Source of the DNA: Megalopta genalis
Taxonomy: Eukaryota > Arthropoda > Insecta > Hymenoptera > Halictidae
Direction of reading: 5' to 3'
Assembly: GCF_051020955.1 (NCBI RefSeq)
Contig: NW_027476337.1
Span: 186,001-250,000 of the forward strand
Length of the DNA stretch: 64,000 bases
In this document: positions 13,701 to 26,745 of the stretch, piece after piece
Position numbering within the stretch: the first letter of the stretch is position 1
How the letters are laid out: each line of letters starts with the position of its first letter
Program-made: the position numbers and the translations under genes
Notes under the pieces: model-generated
What the model saw: the letters and a program-made list of their open reading frames with translations, nothing else
Databases searched by the model: none
What the model was told of the DNA's origin: nothing

Positions 13701-16700
13701 TCAACAGCATGCGAAACAAACGAGTTAGATTCAAATCCATGCGAAACACATGATTTAGCTTCAAATCAATGCGAGCTAGGAGGCTTATCTTCGAATCCAT
13801 GCGAAACAAATGGATTAGCTTCATATACTTGTGATATACATGATTTAGCTTCAACAGCATGCGAGACAAACGAGTTAACTTCAAATCCATGCGAAACACA
13901 TGATTTAGCATCTAATCAATGCGAAGTAGAAGGCTGATCTTCGAATCCATGCAAAGCAAATGGTTTAGCTTCAAATACTTGTGATATACATTATTTCGTT
14001 TCAACAGCATGCGAAACAAACGAGTTAGATTCAAATCCATGCGAAACACATGATGTAGCTTCAAATCAATGCGAAGTAGAAGGCTTATCTTCGAATCCAT
14101 GCGAAACAAATGGTTTAGCTTCAAATACTTGTGATATACATGATTTAGCTTCAACTGCATGCGAAACAAACGAGTTAGCTTCAAATCCATGCGAAACAAA
14201 TGACTTAGCAGCAAATCAATGCGAAGTAGAAGGCTGACCTTCGGATCCATGCGAAGCAAATGGTTTAGCTTCAAATACTTGTGATATACATGATTTAGCT
14301 TCAACAGCATGCGAAGCAAACAAGTTATCTTCAAATCCAAGCGAAACACATGATTTATCTTCAAATCAATGCTAAGTAGAAAGCTTAGCTTCAAATCCAT
14401 GGGAATCAAATGGTTTAGCTTCAAATACTTGTGATATACATGATTTAGCTTCAACTGCTAGCGAAAAAACGAGTTAGCTTCAAATCCAAGCGAAACACAC
14501 GATTTAGCCTCAAATCAATGCGAAGTAGAAGGCTTAGCTTCGAATAAATGCGAAGCAAATTGTTTAGCTTCAAATACTTGTGATACACTTGATTTAGCTG
14601 CAACTGCTAGCGAAAAAACGAGTTAGCTTCAAATCCAAGCGAAACACATGATTTAGCCTCAAATCAATGCGAAGTAGAAGGCTTAGCTTCGAATAAATGC
14701 GAAGCAAATTGTTTAGCTTCAAATACTTGTGGTACACTTGATTTAGCTTCAACAGCATGCGAAGCAAACGAGATAGCATCAAATCCATGCGAACACATGA
14801 TTTAGCTACAAATCAATGCGAATTAGAAGGGTTATCTTGGAATCCATGCGAAACAAATTGTTTAGCTTCAAATACTTGTGATACACTTGATTTAGCTTCA
14901 ACAGCATGCGAAGCAAACGAGTTATCATCAAATCCAAGCGAAACACATGATTTATCTTCATATCAATGCTAAGTAGAAAGCTTAGCTTCAAATCCATGGG
15001 AATCAAACGGTTTAGCTTCAAATACTTGTGATATACATGATTTAGCTTCAACTGCTAGCGAAAAAACGAGTTAGATTCAAACCCATGCGAAACACATGAT
15101 TTAGCATCTAATCAATGCGAAGTAGAAGGCTGATCTTCGAATCCATGCGAAGCAAATTGTTTAGCTCCAAATACTTGTGATACACTTGATTTAGCTTCAA
15201 CAGCATGCGAAATAAACGAGTTAGCTTCAAATCCATGCGAAACACATGATTTAGCTTCAAATCAATGCGAATTAGTAGGGTTATCTTCGATCCCATGCGA
15301 TACAAATGGTTTAGCTTCAAATAATTGTGATATACATGATTTAGCTTCAACAGCATGCGAAACAAACGAGTTAGCTTCAAATCCATGCGAAACAAATGAT
15401 TTAGCATCAAATCAATGAGAAGTAGAAGGCTGACCTTCGAATCCATGCGAAGCAAATGGTTTAGGTTCAAATACTTGTGATATATATGATTTAGTTCCTA
15501 CAGCATGCGAAACAAACGAGTTAGAATCAAATTCATGCGAAACAAATGATTTAGCTTCAAATCAATGCGAAGTAGAAGGCTTATCTTCGAATCCATGCGA
15601 AACAAATGGTTTAGCCGCAAATACTTGTGATATACATGATTCAGCTTCAACTGCATGCGAAACAAACGAGTCAGCTTCAAATCCATGCGGAACACATGAT
15701 TTAGCTTCAAATCAATGCGAAGTGGAAGGCTTATCTTCGAATCCATGCGAAACAATTGGATTAGCTTCATATACTTGTGATATACATGATTTAGCTTCAA
15801 CAGCATGCGAGACAAACGAGTTAACTTCAAATCCATGCGAAACACATGATTTAGCATCTAATCAATGCGAAGTAGAAGGCTGATCTTCGAATCCATGCGA
15901 AGGAAATGGTTTAGCTTCAAATACTTGTGATATACATTATTTCGTTTCAACAGCATGCGAAACAAACGAGTTAGATTCAAATCCATGCGAAACACATGAT
16001 GTAGCTTCAAATCAATGCGAAGTAGAAGGGGTACCTTCGGATCCATGCGAAACAAATGGTTTAGCCGCAAATACTTGTGATGTACATGATTCAGCTTCAA
16101 CTGCATGCGAAACAGACGAGTTAGCTTCAAATCCATGCGGAACACATGATTTAGCTTCAAATGAATGCGAAGTGGAAGGCTTATCTTCGAATCCATGCGA
16201 AACAAATGGTTTAGCTTCAAATACTTGTGATATACATGACTTAGCTTCAACAGCATGCGAAACAAACGAGTTAGCTTCAAATCCATGCGAAACACATGAT
16301 TTAGCTTCAAATCAATGCGAAGTAGAAGGCTTATCTTCGAATCCATGCGAAACAAATGGTTTAGCTTCAAATACATGTGATATACATGATTTAGCTTCAA
16401 CTGCATGCGAAACAAACGAGTTAGCTTCAAATCCATGCGAAACAAATGACTTAGCAGCAAATCAATGCGAAGTAGAAGGCTGACCTTCGAATCCATGCGA
16501 AGCAAATGGTTTAGCTTCAAATACTTGTGATATACATGATTTAGCTTCAACAGCATGCGAAGCAAACAAGTTATCTTCAAATCCAAGCGAAACACATGAT
16601 TTATCTTCAAAGCAATGCTAAGTAGAAAGCTTAGCTTCAAATCCATGGGAATCAAATGGTTTAGCTTCAAATACTTGTGATATACATGATTTAGCTTCAA

Positions 16701-17534
16701 CTGCTAGCGAAAAAACGAGTTAACTTCAAATCCAAGCGAAACACATGATTTAGCCTCAAATCAATGCGATGTAGAAGGCTTAGCTTCGAATAAATGCGAA
16801 GCAAATTGTTTAGCTTCAAATACTTGTGATACACTTGATTTAGCTTCAACAGCATGCGAAACAAACGAGTTAGCTTCAAATCCATGCGAAACACATGATT
16901 TAGCTTCAAATCAATGCGAAGTAGGAGGCATATCTTCGATTCCTTGCGATACAAATGGTTTAGCTTCAAATACTTGTGATATACATGATTTAGCTTCAAC
17001 AGCATGCGAAACAAACGAGTTAGCTCCAAATCCATGCGAAACACATGATTTAGCTTCAAATCAATGCGAAGTAGAAGGGTTATCTTCGAATCCATGCGAA
17101 ACAAATGGTTTAGCTGCAAATACTTGTGATATACATGATTTAGCTTCAACTGCATACGAAAAAAAGAGTTTGCTTCAAATCCATGCGAAACACATGATTT
17201 AGATTAAAATCAATGCGAAGTAGAATGCTTATCTTCGAATAAATGCGAAACAAATGATATAGCTTCAAATACTTGTGATATACATGATTTAGTTCCTACA
17301 GCATGCGAAACAAACGAGTTAGAATCAAATCCATGCGAAACAAATGATTTAGCTTCAAATCAATGCGAAGTAGAAGGCTTATCTTCGAATCCATGCGAAA
17401 CAAATGGATTATCTTCAAATACTTGTGATATACATGATTTAGCTTCAACAGCATGCGAAACAAACGAGTTAGCTTCAAATCCATGCGAAACACATGATTT
17501 AGCTTCAAATCAATGCGAAGTAGAAGGGTTATCT
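10701..17534. repeat. Mosaic segment with 1,949-bp-spaced duplication
   Basis: Pentamers shuffled in blocks. Sequence 11.39-12.91 kb reappears at 13.34-14.86 kb (offset 1,949, which is 65 x 30 minus 1), including the paired class-c marker. Sequence 15.73-17.15 kb reappears at 17.53-18.94 kb (offset 1,798). Sequence 17.15-17.5 kb resembles 19.40-19.68 kb (offset 2,250). The 15.73-17.53 kb stretch is thus a shorter relative of the 2,703-bp unit. D monomers written gctagcgaaaaaacgag (NheI-type GCTAGC, one base short) are common here. No gene is seen. Confidence 0.8.
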
Positions 17535-18101
17535 TCGAATCCATGCGAAACAATTGGATTAGCTTCATATACTTGTGTTATACATGATTTAGCTTCAACA
17601 GCATGCGAGACAAACGAGTTAACTTCAAATCCATGCGAAACACATGATTTAGCATCTAATCAATGCGAAGTAGAAGGCTGATCTTCGAATCCATGCGAAG
17701 CAAATGGTTTAGCTTCAAATACTTGTGATATACATTATTTCGTTTCAACAGCATGCGAAACAAACGAGTTAGATTCAAATCCATGCGAAACACATGATGT
17801 AGCTTCAAATCAATGCGAAGTAGAAGGGGTACCTTCGAATCCATGCGAAACAAATGGTTTAGCCGCAAATACTTGTGATGTACATGATTCAGCTTCAACT
17901 GCATGCGAAACAGACGAGTTAGCTTCAAATCCATGCGGAACACATGATTTAGCTTCAAATGAATGCGAAGTGGAAGGCTTATCTTCGAATCCATGCGAAA
18001 CAAATGGTTTAGCTTCAAATACTTGTGATATACATGACTTAGCTTCAACAGCATGCGAAACAAACGAGTTAGCTTCAAATCCATGCGAAACACATGATTT
18101 A

Positions 18102-18251
18102 GCTTCAAATCAATGCGAAGTAGAAGGCTTATCTTCGAATCCATGCGAAACAAATGGTTTAGCTTCAAATACTTGTGATATACATGATTTAGCTTCAACT
18201 GCATGCGAAACAAACGAGTTAGCTTCAAATCCATGCGAAACAAATGACTTA
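18102..18251 (+). repeat. Reference 150-bp pentamer (monomers A-B-C-D-E)
   Basis: A clean example of the basic unit. A (18102-18131) carries aatcaatgcgaagtagaagg. B (18132-18161) begins tcttcgaatcc and carries aaacaaatgg. C (18162-18191) carries acttgtgatatacatg. D (18192-18221) carries gcatgcgaaacaaacgag. E (18222-18251) carries atccatgcgaaac. E here has the aaatgac variant in place of the commoner acatgat. B supplies one TTCGAA and D one GCATGC per unit, so both palindromes recur about every 150 bp through the window. In the plus frame the five monomers encode ten-residue words ending in Leu; in the minus frame they encode basic ten-residue words. Confidence 0.93.
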
Positions 18252-19959
18252 GCAGCAAATCAATGCGAAGTAGAAGGCTGACCTTCGAATCCATGCGAAG
18301 CAAATGGTTTAGCTTCAAATACTTGTGATATACATGATTTAGCTTCAACAGCATGCGAAGCAAACAAGTTATCTTCAAATCCAAGCGAAACACATGATTT
18401 ATCTTCAAATCAATGCTAAGTAGAAAGCTTAGCTTCAAATCCATGGGAATCAAATGGTTTAGCTTCAAATACTTGTGATATACATGATTTAGCTTCAACT
18501 GCTAGCGAAAAAACAAGTTAACTTCAAATCCAAGCGAAACACATGATTTAGCCTCAAATCAATGCGAAGTAGAAGGCTTAGCTTCGAATAAATGCGAAGC
18601 AAATTGTTTAGCTTCAAATACTTGTGATACACTTGATTTAGCTTCAACAGCATGCGAAACGAACGAGTTAGCTTCAAATCCATGCGAAACACATGATTTA
18701 GCTTCAAATCAATGCGAAGTATGAGGCATATCTTCGATTCCTTGCGATACAAATGGTTTAGCTTCAAATACTTGTGATATACATGATTTAGCTTCAACAG
18801 CATGCGAAACAAACGAGTTAGCTTCAAATCCATGCGAAACACATGATTTAGCTTCAAATCAATGCGAAGTAGAAGGGTTATCTTCGAATCCATGCGAAAC
18901 AAATGGTTTAGCTGCAAATACTTGTGATATACATGATTTAGCTTCAACAGCATGCGAAACAAACGAGTTAGCTTCAAATCCATGCGAAACACATGATTTA
19001 GCTTCAAATCAATGCGAAGTAGAAGGGTTATCTTCGAATCCATGCGAAACAAATGGTTTAGCTGCAAATATTTGTGATATACATGATTTAGCTTCAACTG
19101 CATGCGAAACAAACGAGTTAACTTCAAATCCATGCGAAACACATGAGTTACCTTCAAATCAATGCGAAGTGCAAGGCTTATCTTCGAATCCATGCGAAGC
19201 AAATGGTTTAGCTTCAAATACTTGTGATATAAATGATTTAGTTTCAACAGCATGCGAAACAAACGAGTTAGATTCAAATTCATGCTAAACACATGATTTA
19301 GCTTCAAATCAATGCGAAATAGATGGATTATCTTCGAATCCATGAGAAACAAATGGTTTAACTTCAAATACTTGTGATATACATGATTTAGCTTCAACTG
19401 CATACGAAAAAAAGAGTTTGCTTCAAATCCATGCGAAACACATGATTTAGATTAAAATCAATGCGAAGTAGAAGGCTTATCTTCGAATAAATGCGAAACA
19501 AATGATATAGCTTCAAATACTTGTGATATACATGATTTAGTTCCTACAGCATGCGAAACAAACGAGTTAGAATCAAATCCATGCGAAACAAATGATTTAG
19601 CTTCAAATCAATGCGAAGTAGAAGGCTTATCTTCGAATCCATGCGAAACAAATGGATTATCTTCAAATACTTGTGATATACATGATTCAGCTTCAACTGC
19701 ATGCGAAACAAACGAGTCAGCTTCAAATCCATGCGGAACACATGATTTAGCTTCAAATCAATGCGAAGTGGAAGGCTTATCTTCGAATCCATGCGAAACG
19801 AATAATTTAGCTTCAAATACTTTTGATATACATGATTCAGATTCAACTGCCTGCGAAATAAACGAGTTAGCTTCAAATCCATGCGAAACACATGAATTAG
19901 CATCAAGTCAACGCGAAGTTGATGGCTTAGCTTCAAATCCATGCAAAACGAATGATTTA

Positions 19960-19990
19960 GCTTCACATACTTGATAATATAAGTGATATG
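19960..19990 (+). repeat. 31-bp marker monomer, class c
   Basis: 31-bp form carrying ttgataatataagtgatatg, followed by gctttaaatgcagg. Copies begin at 11568 and 13517 (both with gtcatatg) and at 19960, 22663 and 25366. The last three are exactly 2,703 bp apart and mark the main higher-order repeat. Confidence 0.9.
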
Positions 19991-20237
19991 GCTTTAAATG
20001 CAGGCGAAACAAACGAGTTAGCTTCAAACCCATGCGAAACACATGATTTAGCATCTAATCAATGCGAAGTAGAAGGCTGATCTTCGAATCCATGCGAAGC
20101 AAATGGTTTGTTTAGCTTCAAATACTTGTGATATACATGATTTAGTTTCAACAGCATGCGAAACAAACGAGTTAGATTCAAATCCATGCGAAACACATGA
20201 TTTAGCTTCAAATCAATGCGAGCTAGGAGGCTTATTT

Positions 20238-22940
20238 TCGAATCCATGCGAAACAATTGGATTAGCTTCATATACTTGTGATATACATGATTTAGCTTCA
20301 ACAGCATGCGAGACAAACGAGTTAACTTCAAATCCATGCGAAACACATGATTTAGCATCTAATCAATGCGAAGTAGAAGGCTGATCTTCGAATCCATGCG
20401 AAGGAAATGGTTTAGCTTCAAATACTTGTGATATACATTATTTCGTTTCAACAGCATGCGAAACAAACGAGTTAGATTCAAATCCATGCGAAACACATGA
20501 TGTAGCTTCAAATCAATGCGAAGTAGAAGGGGTACCTTCGAATCCATGCGAAACAAATGGTTTAGCCGCAAATACTTGTGATGTACATGATTCAGCTTCA
20601 ACTGCATGCGAAACAGACGAGTTAGCTTCAAATCCATGCGGAACACATGATTTAGCTTCAAATGAATGCGAAGTGGAAGGCTTATCTTCGAATCCATGCG
20701 AAACAAATGGTTTAGCTTCAAATACTTGTGATATACATGACTTAGCTTCAACAGCATGCGAAACAAACGAGTTAGCTTCAAATCCATGCGAAACACATGA
20801 TTTAGCTTCAAATCAATGCGAAGTAGAAGGCTTATCTTCGAATCCATGCGAAACAAATGGTTTAGCTTCAAATACTTGTGATATACATGATTTAGCTTCA
20901 ACTGCATGCGAAACAAACGAGTTAGCTTCAAATCCATGCGAAACAAATGACTTAGCAGCAAATCAATGCGAAGTAGAAGGCTGACCTTCGAATCCATGCG
21001 AAGCAAATGGTTTAGCTTCAAATACTTGTGATATACATGATTTAGCTTCAACAGCATGCGAAGCAAACAAGTTATCTTCAAATCCAAGCGAAACACATGA
21101 TTTATCTTCAAATCAATGCTAAGTAGAAAGCTTAGCTTCAAATCCATGGGAATCAAATGGTTTAGCTTCAAATACTTGTGATATACATGATTTAGCTTCA
21201 ACTGCTAGCGAAAAAACAAGTTAACTTCAAATCCAAGCGAAACACATGATTTAGCCTCAAATCAATGCGAAGTAGAAGGCTTAGCTTCGAATAAATGCGA
21301 AGCAAATTGTTTAGCTTCAAATACTTGTGATACACTTGATTTAGCTTCAACAGCATGCGAAACGAACGAGTTAGCTTCAAATCCATGCGAAACACATGAT
21401 TTAGCTTCAAATCAATGCGAAGTATGAGGCATATCTTCGATTCCTTGCGATACAAATGGTTTAGCTTCAAATACTTGTGATATACATGATTTAGCTTCAA
21501 CAGCATGCGAAACAAACGAGTTAGCTTCAAATCCATGCGAAACACATGATTTAGCTTCAAATCAATGCGAAGTAGAAGGGTTATCTTCGAATCCATGCGA
21601 AACAAATGGTTTAGCTGCAAATACTTGTGATATACATGATTTAGCTTCAACAGCATGCGAAACAAACGAGTTAGCTTCAAATCCATGCGAAACACATGAT
21701 TTAGCTTCAAATCAATGCGAAGTAGAAGGGTTATCTTCGAATCCATGCGAAACAAATGGTTTAGCTGCAAATATTTGTGATATACATGATTTAGCTTCAA
21801 CTGCATGCGAAACAAACGAGTTAACTTCAAATCCATGCGAAACACATGAGTTACCTTCAAATCAATGCGAAGTGCAAGGCTTATCTTCGAATCCATGCGA
21901 AGCAAATGGTTTAGCTTCAAATACTTGTGATATAAATGATTTAGTTTCAACAGCATGCGAAACAAACGAGTTAGATTCAAATTCATGCTAAACACATGAT
22001 TTAGCTTCAAATCAATGCGAAATAGATGGATTATCTTCGAATCCATGAGAAACAAATGGTTTAACTTCAAATACTTGTGATATACATGATTTAGCTTCAA
22101 CTGCATACGAAAAAAAGAGTTTGCTTCAAATCCATGCGAAACACATGATTTAGATTAAAATCAATGCGAAGTAGAAGGCTTATCTTCGAATAAATGCGAA
22201 ACAAATGATATAGCTTCAAATACTTGTGATATACATGATTTAGTTCCTACAGCATGCGAAACAAACGAGTTAGAATCAAATCCATGCGAAACAAATGATT
22301 TAGCTTCAAATCAATGCGAAGTAGAAGGCTTATCTTCGAATCCATGCGAAACAAATGGATTATCTTCAAATACTTGTGATATACATGATTCAGCTTCAAC
22401 TGCATGCGAAACAAACGAGTCAGCTTCAAATCCATGCGGAACACATGATTTAGCTTCAAATCAATGCGAAGTGGAAGGCTTATCTTCGAATCCATGCGAA
22501 ACGAATAATTTAGCTTCAAATACTTTTGATATACATGATTCAGATTCAACTGCCTGCGAAATAAACGAGTTAGCTTCAAATCCATGCGAAACACATGAAT
22601 TAGCATCAAGTCAACGCGAAGTTGATGGCTTAGCTTCAAATCCATGCAAAACGAATGATTTAGCTTCACATACTTGATAATATAAGTGATATGGCTTTAA
22701 ATGCAGGCGAAACAAACGAGTTAGCTTCAAACCCATGCGAAACACATGATTTAGCATCTAATCAATGCGAAGTAGAAGGCTGATCTTCGAATCCATGCGA
22801 AGCAAATGGTTTGTTTAGCTTCAAATACTTGTGATATACATGATTTAGTTTCAACAGCATGCGAAACAAACGAGTTAGATTCAAATCCATGCGAAACACA
22901 TGATTTAGCTTCAAATCAATGCGAGCTAGGAGGCTTATTT
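20238..22940. repeat. 2,703-bp higher-order repeat, copy 2
   Basis: I saw no difference from copy 3 when comparing lines by eye. All landmarks recur at exactly +2,703: marker 19960/22663/25366 and insertion tttgttta at about 20107/22810/25513. Such identity implies very recent amplification or gene conversion, or an assembly duplication. Confidence 0.9.
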
Positions 22941-25643
22941 TCGAATCCATGCGAAACAATTGGATTAGCTTCATATACTTGTGATATACATGATTTAGCT
23001 TCAACAGCATGCGAGACAAACGAGTTAACTTCAAATCCATGCGAAACACATGATTTAGCATCTAATCAATGCGAAGTAGAAGGCTGATCTTCGAATCCAT
23101 GCGAAGGAAATGGTTTAGCTTCAAATACTTGTGATATACATTATTTCGTTTCAACAGCATGCGAAACAAACGAGTTAGATTCAAATCCATGCGAAACACA
23201 TGATGTAGCTTCAAATCAATGCGAAGTAGAAGGGGTACCTTCGAATCCATGCGAAACAAATGGTTTAGCCGCAAATACTTGTGATGTACATGATTCAGCT
23301 TCAACTGCATGCGAAACAGACGAGTTAGCTTCAAATCCATGCGGAACACATGATTTAGCTTCAAATGAATGCGAAGTGGAAGGCTTATCTTCGAATCCAT
23401 GCGAAACAAATGGTTTAGCTTCAAATACTTGTGATATACATGACTTAGCTTCAACAGCATGCGAAACAAACGAGTTAGCTTCAAATCCATGCGAAACACA
23501 TGATTTAGCTTCAAATCAATGCGAAGTAGAAGGCTTATCTTCGAATCCATGCGAAACAAATGGTTTAGCTTCAAATACTTGTGATATACATGATTTAGCT
23601 TCAACTGCATGCGAAACAAACGAGTTAGCTTCAAATCCATGCGAAACAAATGACTTAGCAGCAAATCAATGCGAAGTAGAAGGCTGACCTTCGAATCCAT
23701 GCGAAGCAAATGGTTTAGCTTCAAATACTTGTGATATACATGATTTAGCTTCAACAGCATGCGAAGCAAACAAGTTATCTTCAAATCCAAGCGAAACACA
23801 TGATTTATCTTCAAATCAATGCTAAGTAGAAAGCTTAGCTTCAAATCCATGGGAATCAAATGGTTTAGCTTCAAATACTTGTGATATACATGATTTAGCT
23901 TCAACTGCTAGCGAAAAAACAAGTTAACTTCAAATCCAAGCGAAACACATGATTTAGCCTCAAATCAATGCGAAGTAGAAGGCTTAGCTTCGAATAAATG
24001 CGAAGCAAATTGTTTAGCTTCAAATACTTGTGATACACTTGATTTAGCTTCAACAGCATGCGAAACGAACGAGTTAGCTTCAAATCCATGCGAAACACAT
24101 GATTTAGCTTCAAATCAATGCGAAGTATGAGGCATATCTTCGATTCCTTGCGATACAAATGGTTTAGCTTCAAATACTTGTGATATACATGATTTAGCTT
24201 CAACAGCATGCGAAACAAACGAGTTAGCTTCAAATCCATGCGAAACACATGATTTAGCTTCAAATCAATGCGAAGTAGAAGGGTTATCTTCGAATCCATG
24301 CGAAACAAATGGTTTAGCTGCAAATACTTGTGATATACATGATTTAGCTTCAACAGCATGCGAAACAAACGAGTTAGCTTCAAATCCATGCGAAACACAT
24401 GATTTAGCTTCAAATCAATGCGAAGTAGAAGGGTTATCTTCGAATCCATGCGAAACAAATGGTTTAGCTGCAAATATTTGTGATATACATGATTTAGCTT
24501 CAACTGCATGCGAAACAAACGAGTTAACTTCAAATCCATGCGAAACACATGAGTTACCTTCAAATCAATGCGAAGTGCAAGGCTTATCTTCGAATCCATG
24601 CGAAGCAAATGGTTTAGCTTCAAATACTTGTGATATAAATGATTTAGTTTCAACAGCATGCGAAACAAACGAGTTAGATTCAAATTCATGCTAAACACAT
24701 GATTTAGCTTCAAATCAATGCGAAATAGATGGATTATCTTCGAATCCATGAGAAACAAATGGTTTAACTTCAAATACTTGTGATATACATGATTTAGCTT
24801 CAACTGCATACGAAAAAAAGAGTTTGCTTCAAATCCATGCGAAACACATGATTTAGATTAAAATCAATGCGAAGTAGAAGGCTTATCTTCGAATAAATGC
24901 GAAACAAATGATATAGCTTCAAATACTTGTGATATACATGATTTAGTTCCTACAGCATGCGAAACAAACGAGTTAGAATCAAATCCATGCGAAACAAATG
25001 ATTTAGCTTCAAATCAATGCGAAGTAGAAGGCTTATCTTCGAATCCATGCGAAACAAATGGATTATCTTCAAATACTTGTGATATACATGATTCAGCTTC
25101 AACTGCATGCGAAACAAACGAGTCAGCTTCAAATCCATGCGGAACACATGATTTAGCTTCAAATCAATGCGAAGTGGAAGGCTTATCTTCGAATCCATGC
25201 GAAACGAATAATTTAGCTTCAAATACTTTTGATATACATGATTCAGATTCAACTGCCTGCGAAATAAACGAGTTAGCTTCAAATCCATGCGAAACACATG
25301 AATTAGCATCAAGTCAACGCGAAGTTGATGGCTTAGCTTCAAATCCATGCAAAACGAATGATTTAGCTTCACATACTTGATAATATAAGTGATATGGCTT
25401 TAAATGCAGGCGAAACAAACGAGTTAGCTTCAAACCCATGCGAAACACATGATTTAGCATCTAATCAATGCGAAGTAGAAGGCTGATCTTCGAATCCATG
25501 CGAAGCAAATGGTTTGTTTAGCTTCAAATACTTGTGATATACATGATTTAGTTTCAACAGCATGCGAAACAAACGAGTTAGATTCAAATCCATGCGAAAC
25601 ACATGATTTAGCTTCAAATCAATGCGAGCTAGGAGGCTTATTT
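22941..25643. repeat. 2,703-bp higher-order repeat, copy 3
   Basis: Matches copy 2 throughout by eye, including the marker at 25366 and the 4-bp insertion near 25513. It runs directly into the partial fourth copy without a junction sequence. Confidence 0.9.
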
Positions 25644-26745
25644 TCGAATCCATGCGAAACAATTGGATTAGCTTCATATACTTGTGATATACATGATTTA
25701 GCTTCAACAGCATGCGAGACAAACGAGTTAACTTCAAATCCATGCGAAACACATGATTTAGCATCTAATCAATGCGAAGTAGAAGGCTGATCTTCGAATC
25801 CATGCGAAGGAAATGGTTTAGCTTCAAATACTTGTGATATACATTATTTCGTTTCAACAGCATGCGAAACAAACGAGTTAGATTCAAATCCATGCGAAAC
25901 ACATGATGTAGCTTCAAATCAATGCGAAGTAGAAGGGGTACCTTCGAATCCATGCGAAACAAATGGTTTAGCCGCAAATACTTGTGATGTACATGATTCA
26001 GCTTCAACTGCATGCGAAACAGACGAGTTAGCTTCAAATCCATGCGGAACACATGATTTAGCTTCAAATGAATGCGAGGTGGAAGGCTTATCTGCGAATC
26101 CATGCGAAACAAATGGTTTAGCTTCAAATACTTGTGATATACATGACTTAGCTTCAACAGCATGCGAAACAAACGTGTTAGCTTCAAATCCATGCGAAAC
26201 ACATGATTTAGCTTCAAATCAATGCGAAGTAGAAGGCTTATCTTCGAATCCATGCGAAACAAATGGTTTAGCTTCAAATACTTGTGATATACATGATTTA
26301 GCTTCAACTGCATGCGAAACAAACGAGTTAGCTTCAAATCCATGCGAAACAAATGACTTAGCAGCAAATCAATGCGAAGTAGAAGGCTGACCTTCGAATC
26401 CATGCGAAGCAAATGGTTTAGCTTCAAATACTTGTGATATACATGATTTAGCTTCAACAGCATGCGAAGCAAACAAGTTATCTTCAAATCCAAGCGAAAC
26501 ACATGATTTATCTTCAAAGCAATGCTAAGTAGAAAGCTTAGCTTCAAACCCATGGGAATCAAATGGTTTAGCTTCAAATACTTGTGATATACATGATTTA
26601 GCTTCAACTGCTAGCGAAAAAACGAGTTAACTTCAAATCCAAGCGAAACACATGATTTAGCCTCAAATCAATGCGAAGTAGAAGGCTTAGCTTCGAATAA
26701 ATGCGAAGCAAATTGTTTAGCTTCAAATACTTGTGATACACTTGA
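25644..26745. repeat. 2,703-bp higher-order repeat, partial copy 4
   Basis: About 1.1 kb of the unit, ending near 26745 where the sequence switches to a different pentamer (gattcagcttcaactgc in place of gatttagcttcaacagc). It carries private substitutions not seen in copies 1-3, such as gaggtggaagg and tctgcgaatcc near 26080-26095 and aaacgtgtta near 26172. It is therefore slightly older or less homogenised than copies 2 and 3. Confidence 0.87.

Larger units (their letters stand above)
17535..20237. repeat. 2,703-bp higher-order repeat, copy 1
   Basis: First full copy of a unit of ninety monomers plus 3 bp. The extra 3 bp equal one 31-bp marker (+1), one 4-bp insertion (+4) and two D monomers one base short (-2). 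Diagnostic variants are gggtaccttcg, atgtacatgattc, caagttatcttc with aagctta, and gtatgaggcat. Its left end differs slightly from copies 2-4, for example gcgaagcaaatgg where the others have gcgaaggaaatgg. The left boundary is approximate. Confidence 0.88.

Noticed and set aside
18132..18161. CENP-B box in monomer B
   Set aside because: TTCG is present, but the required A and CGGG spacing is not met on either strand; the match is only partial and off by one base.
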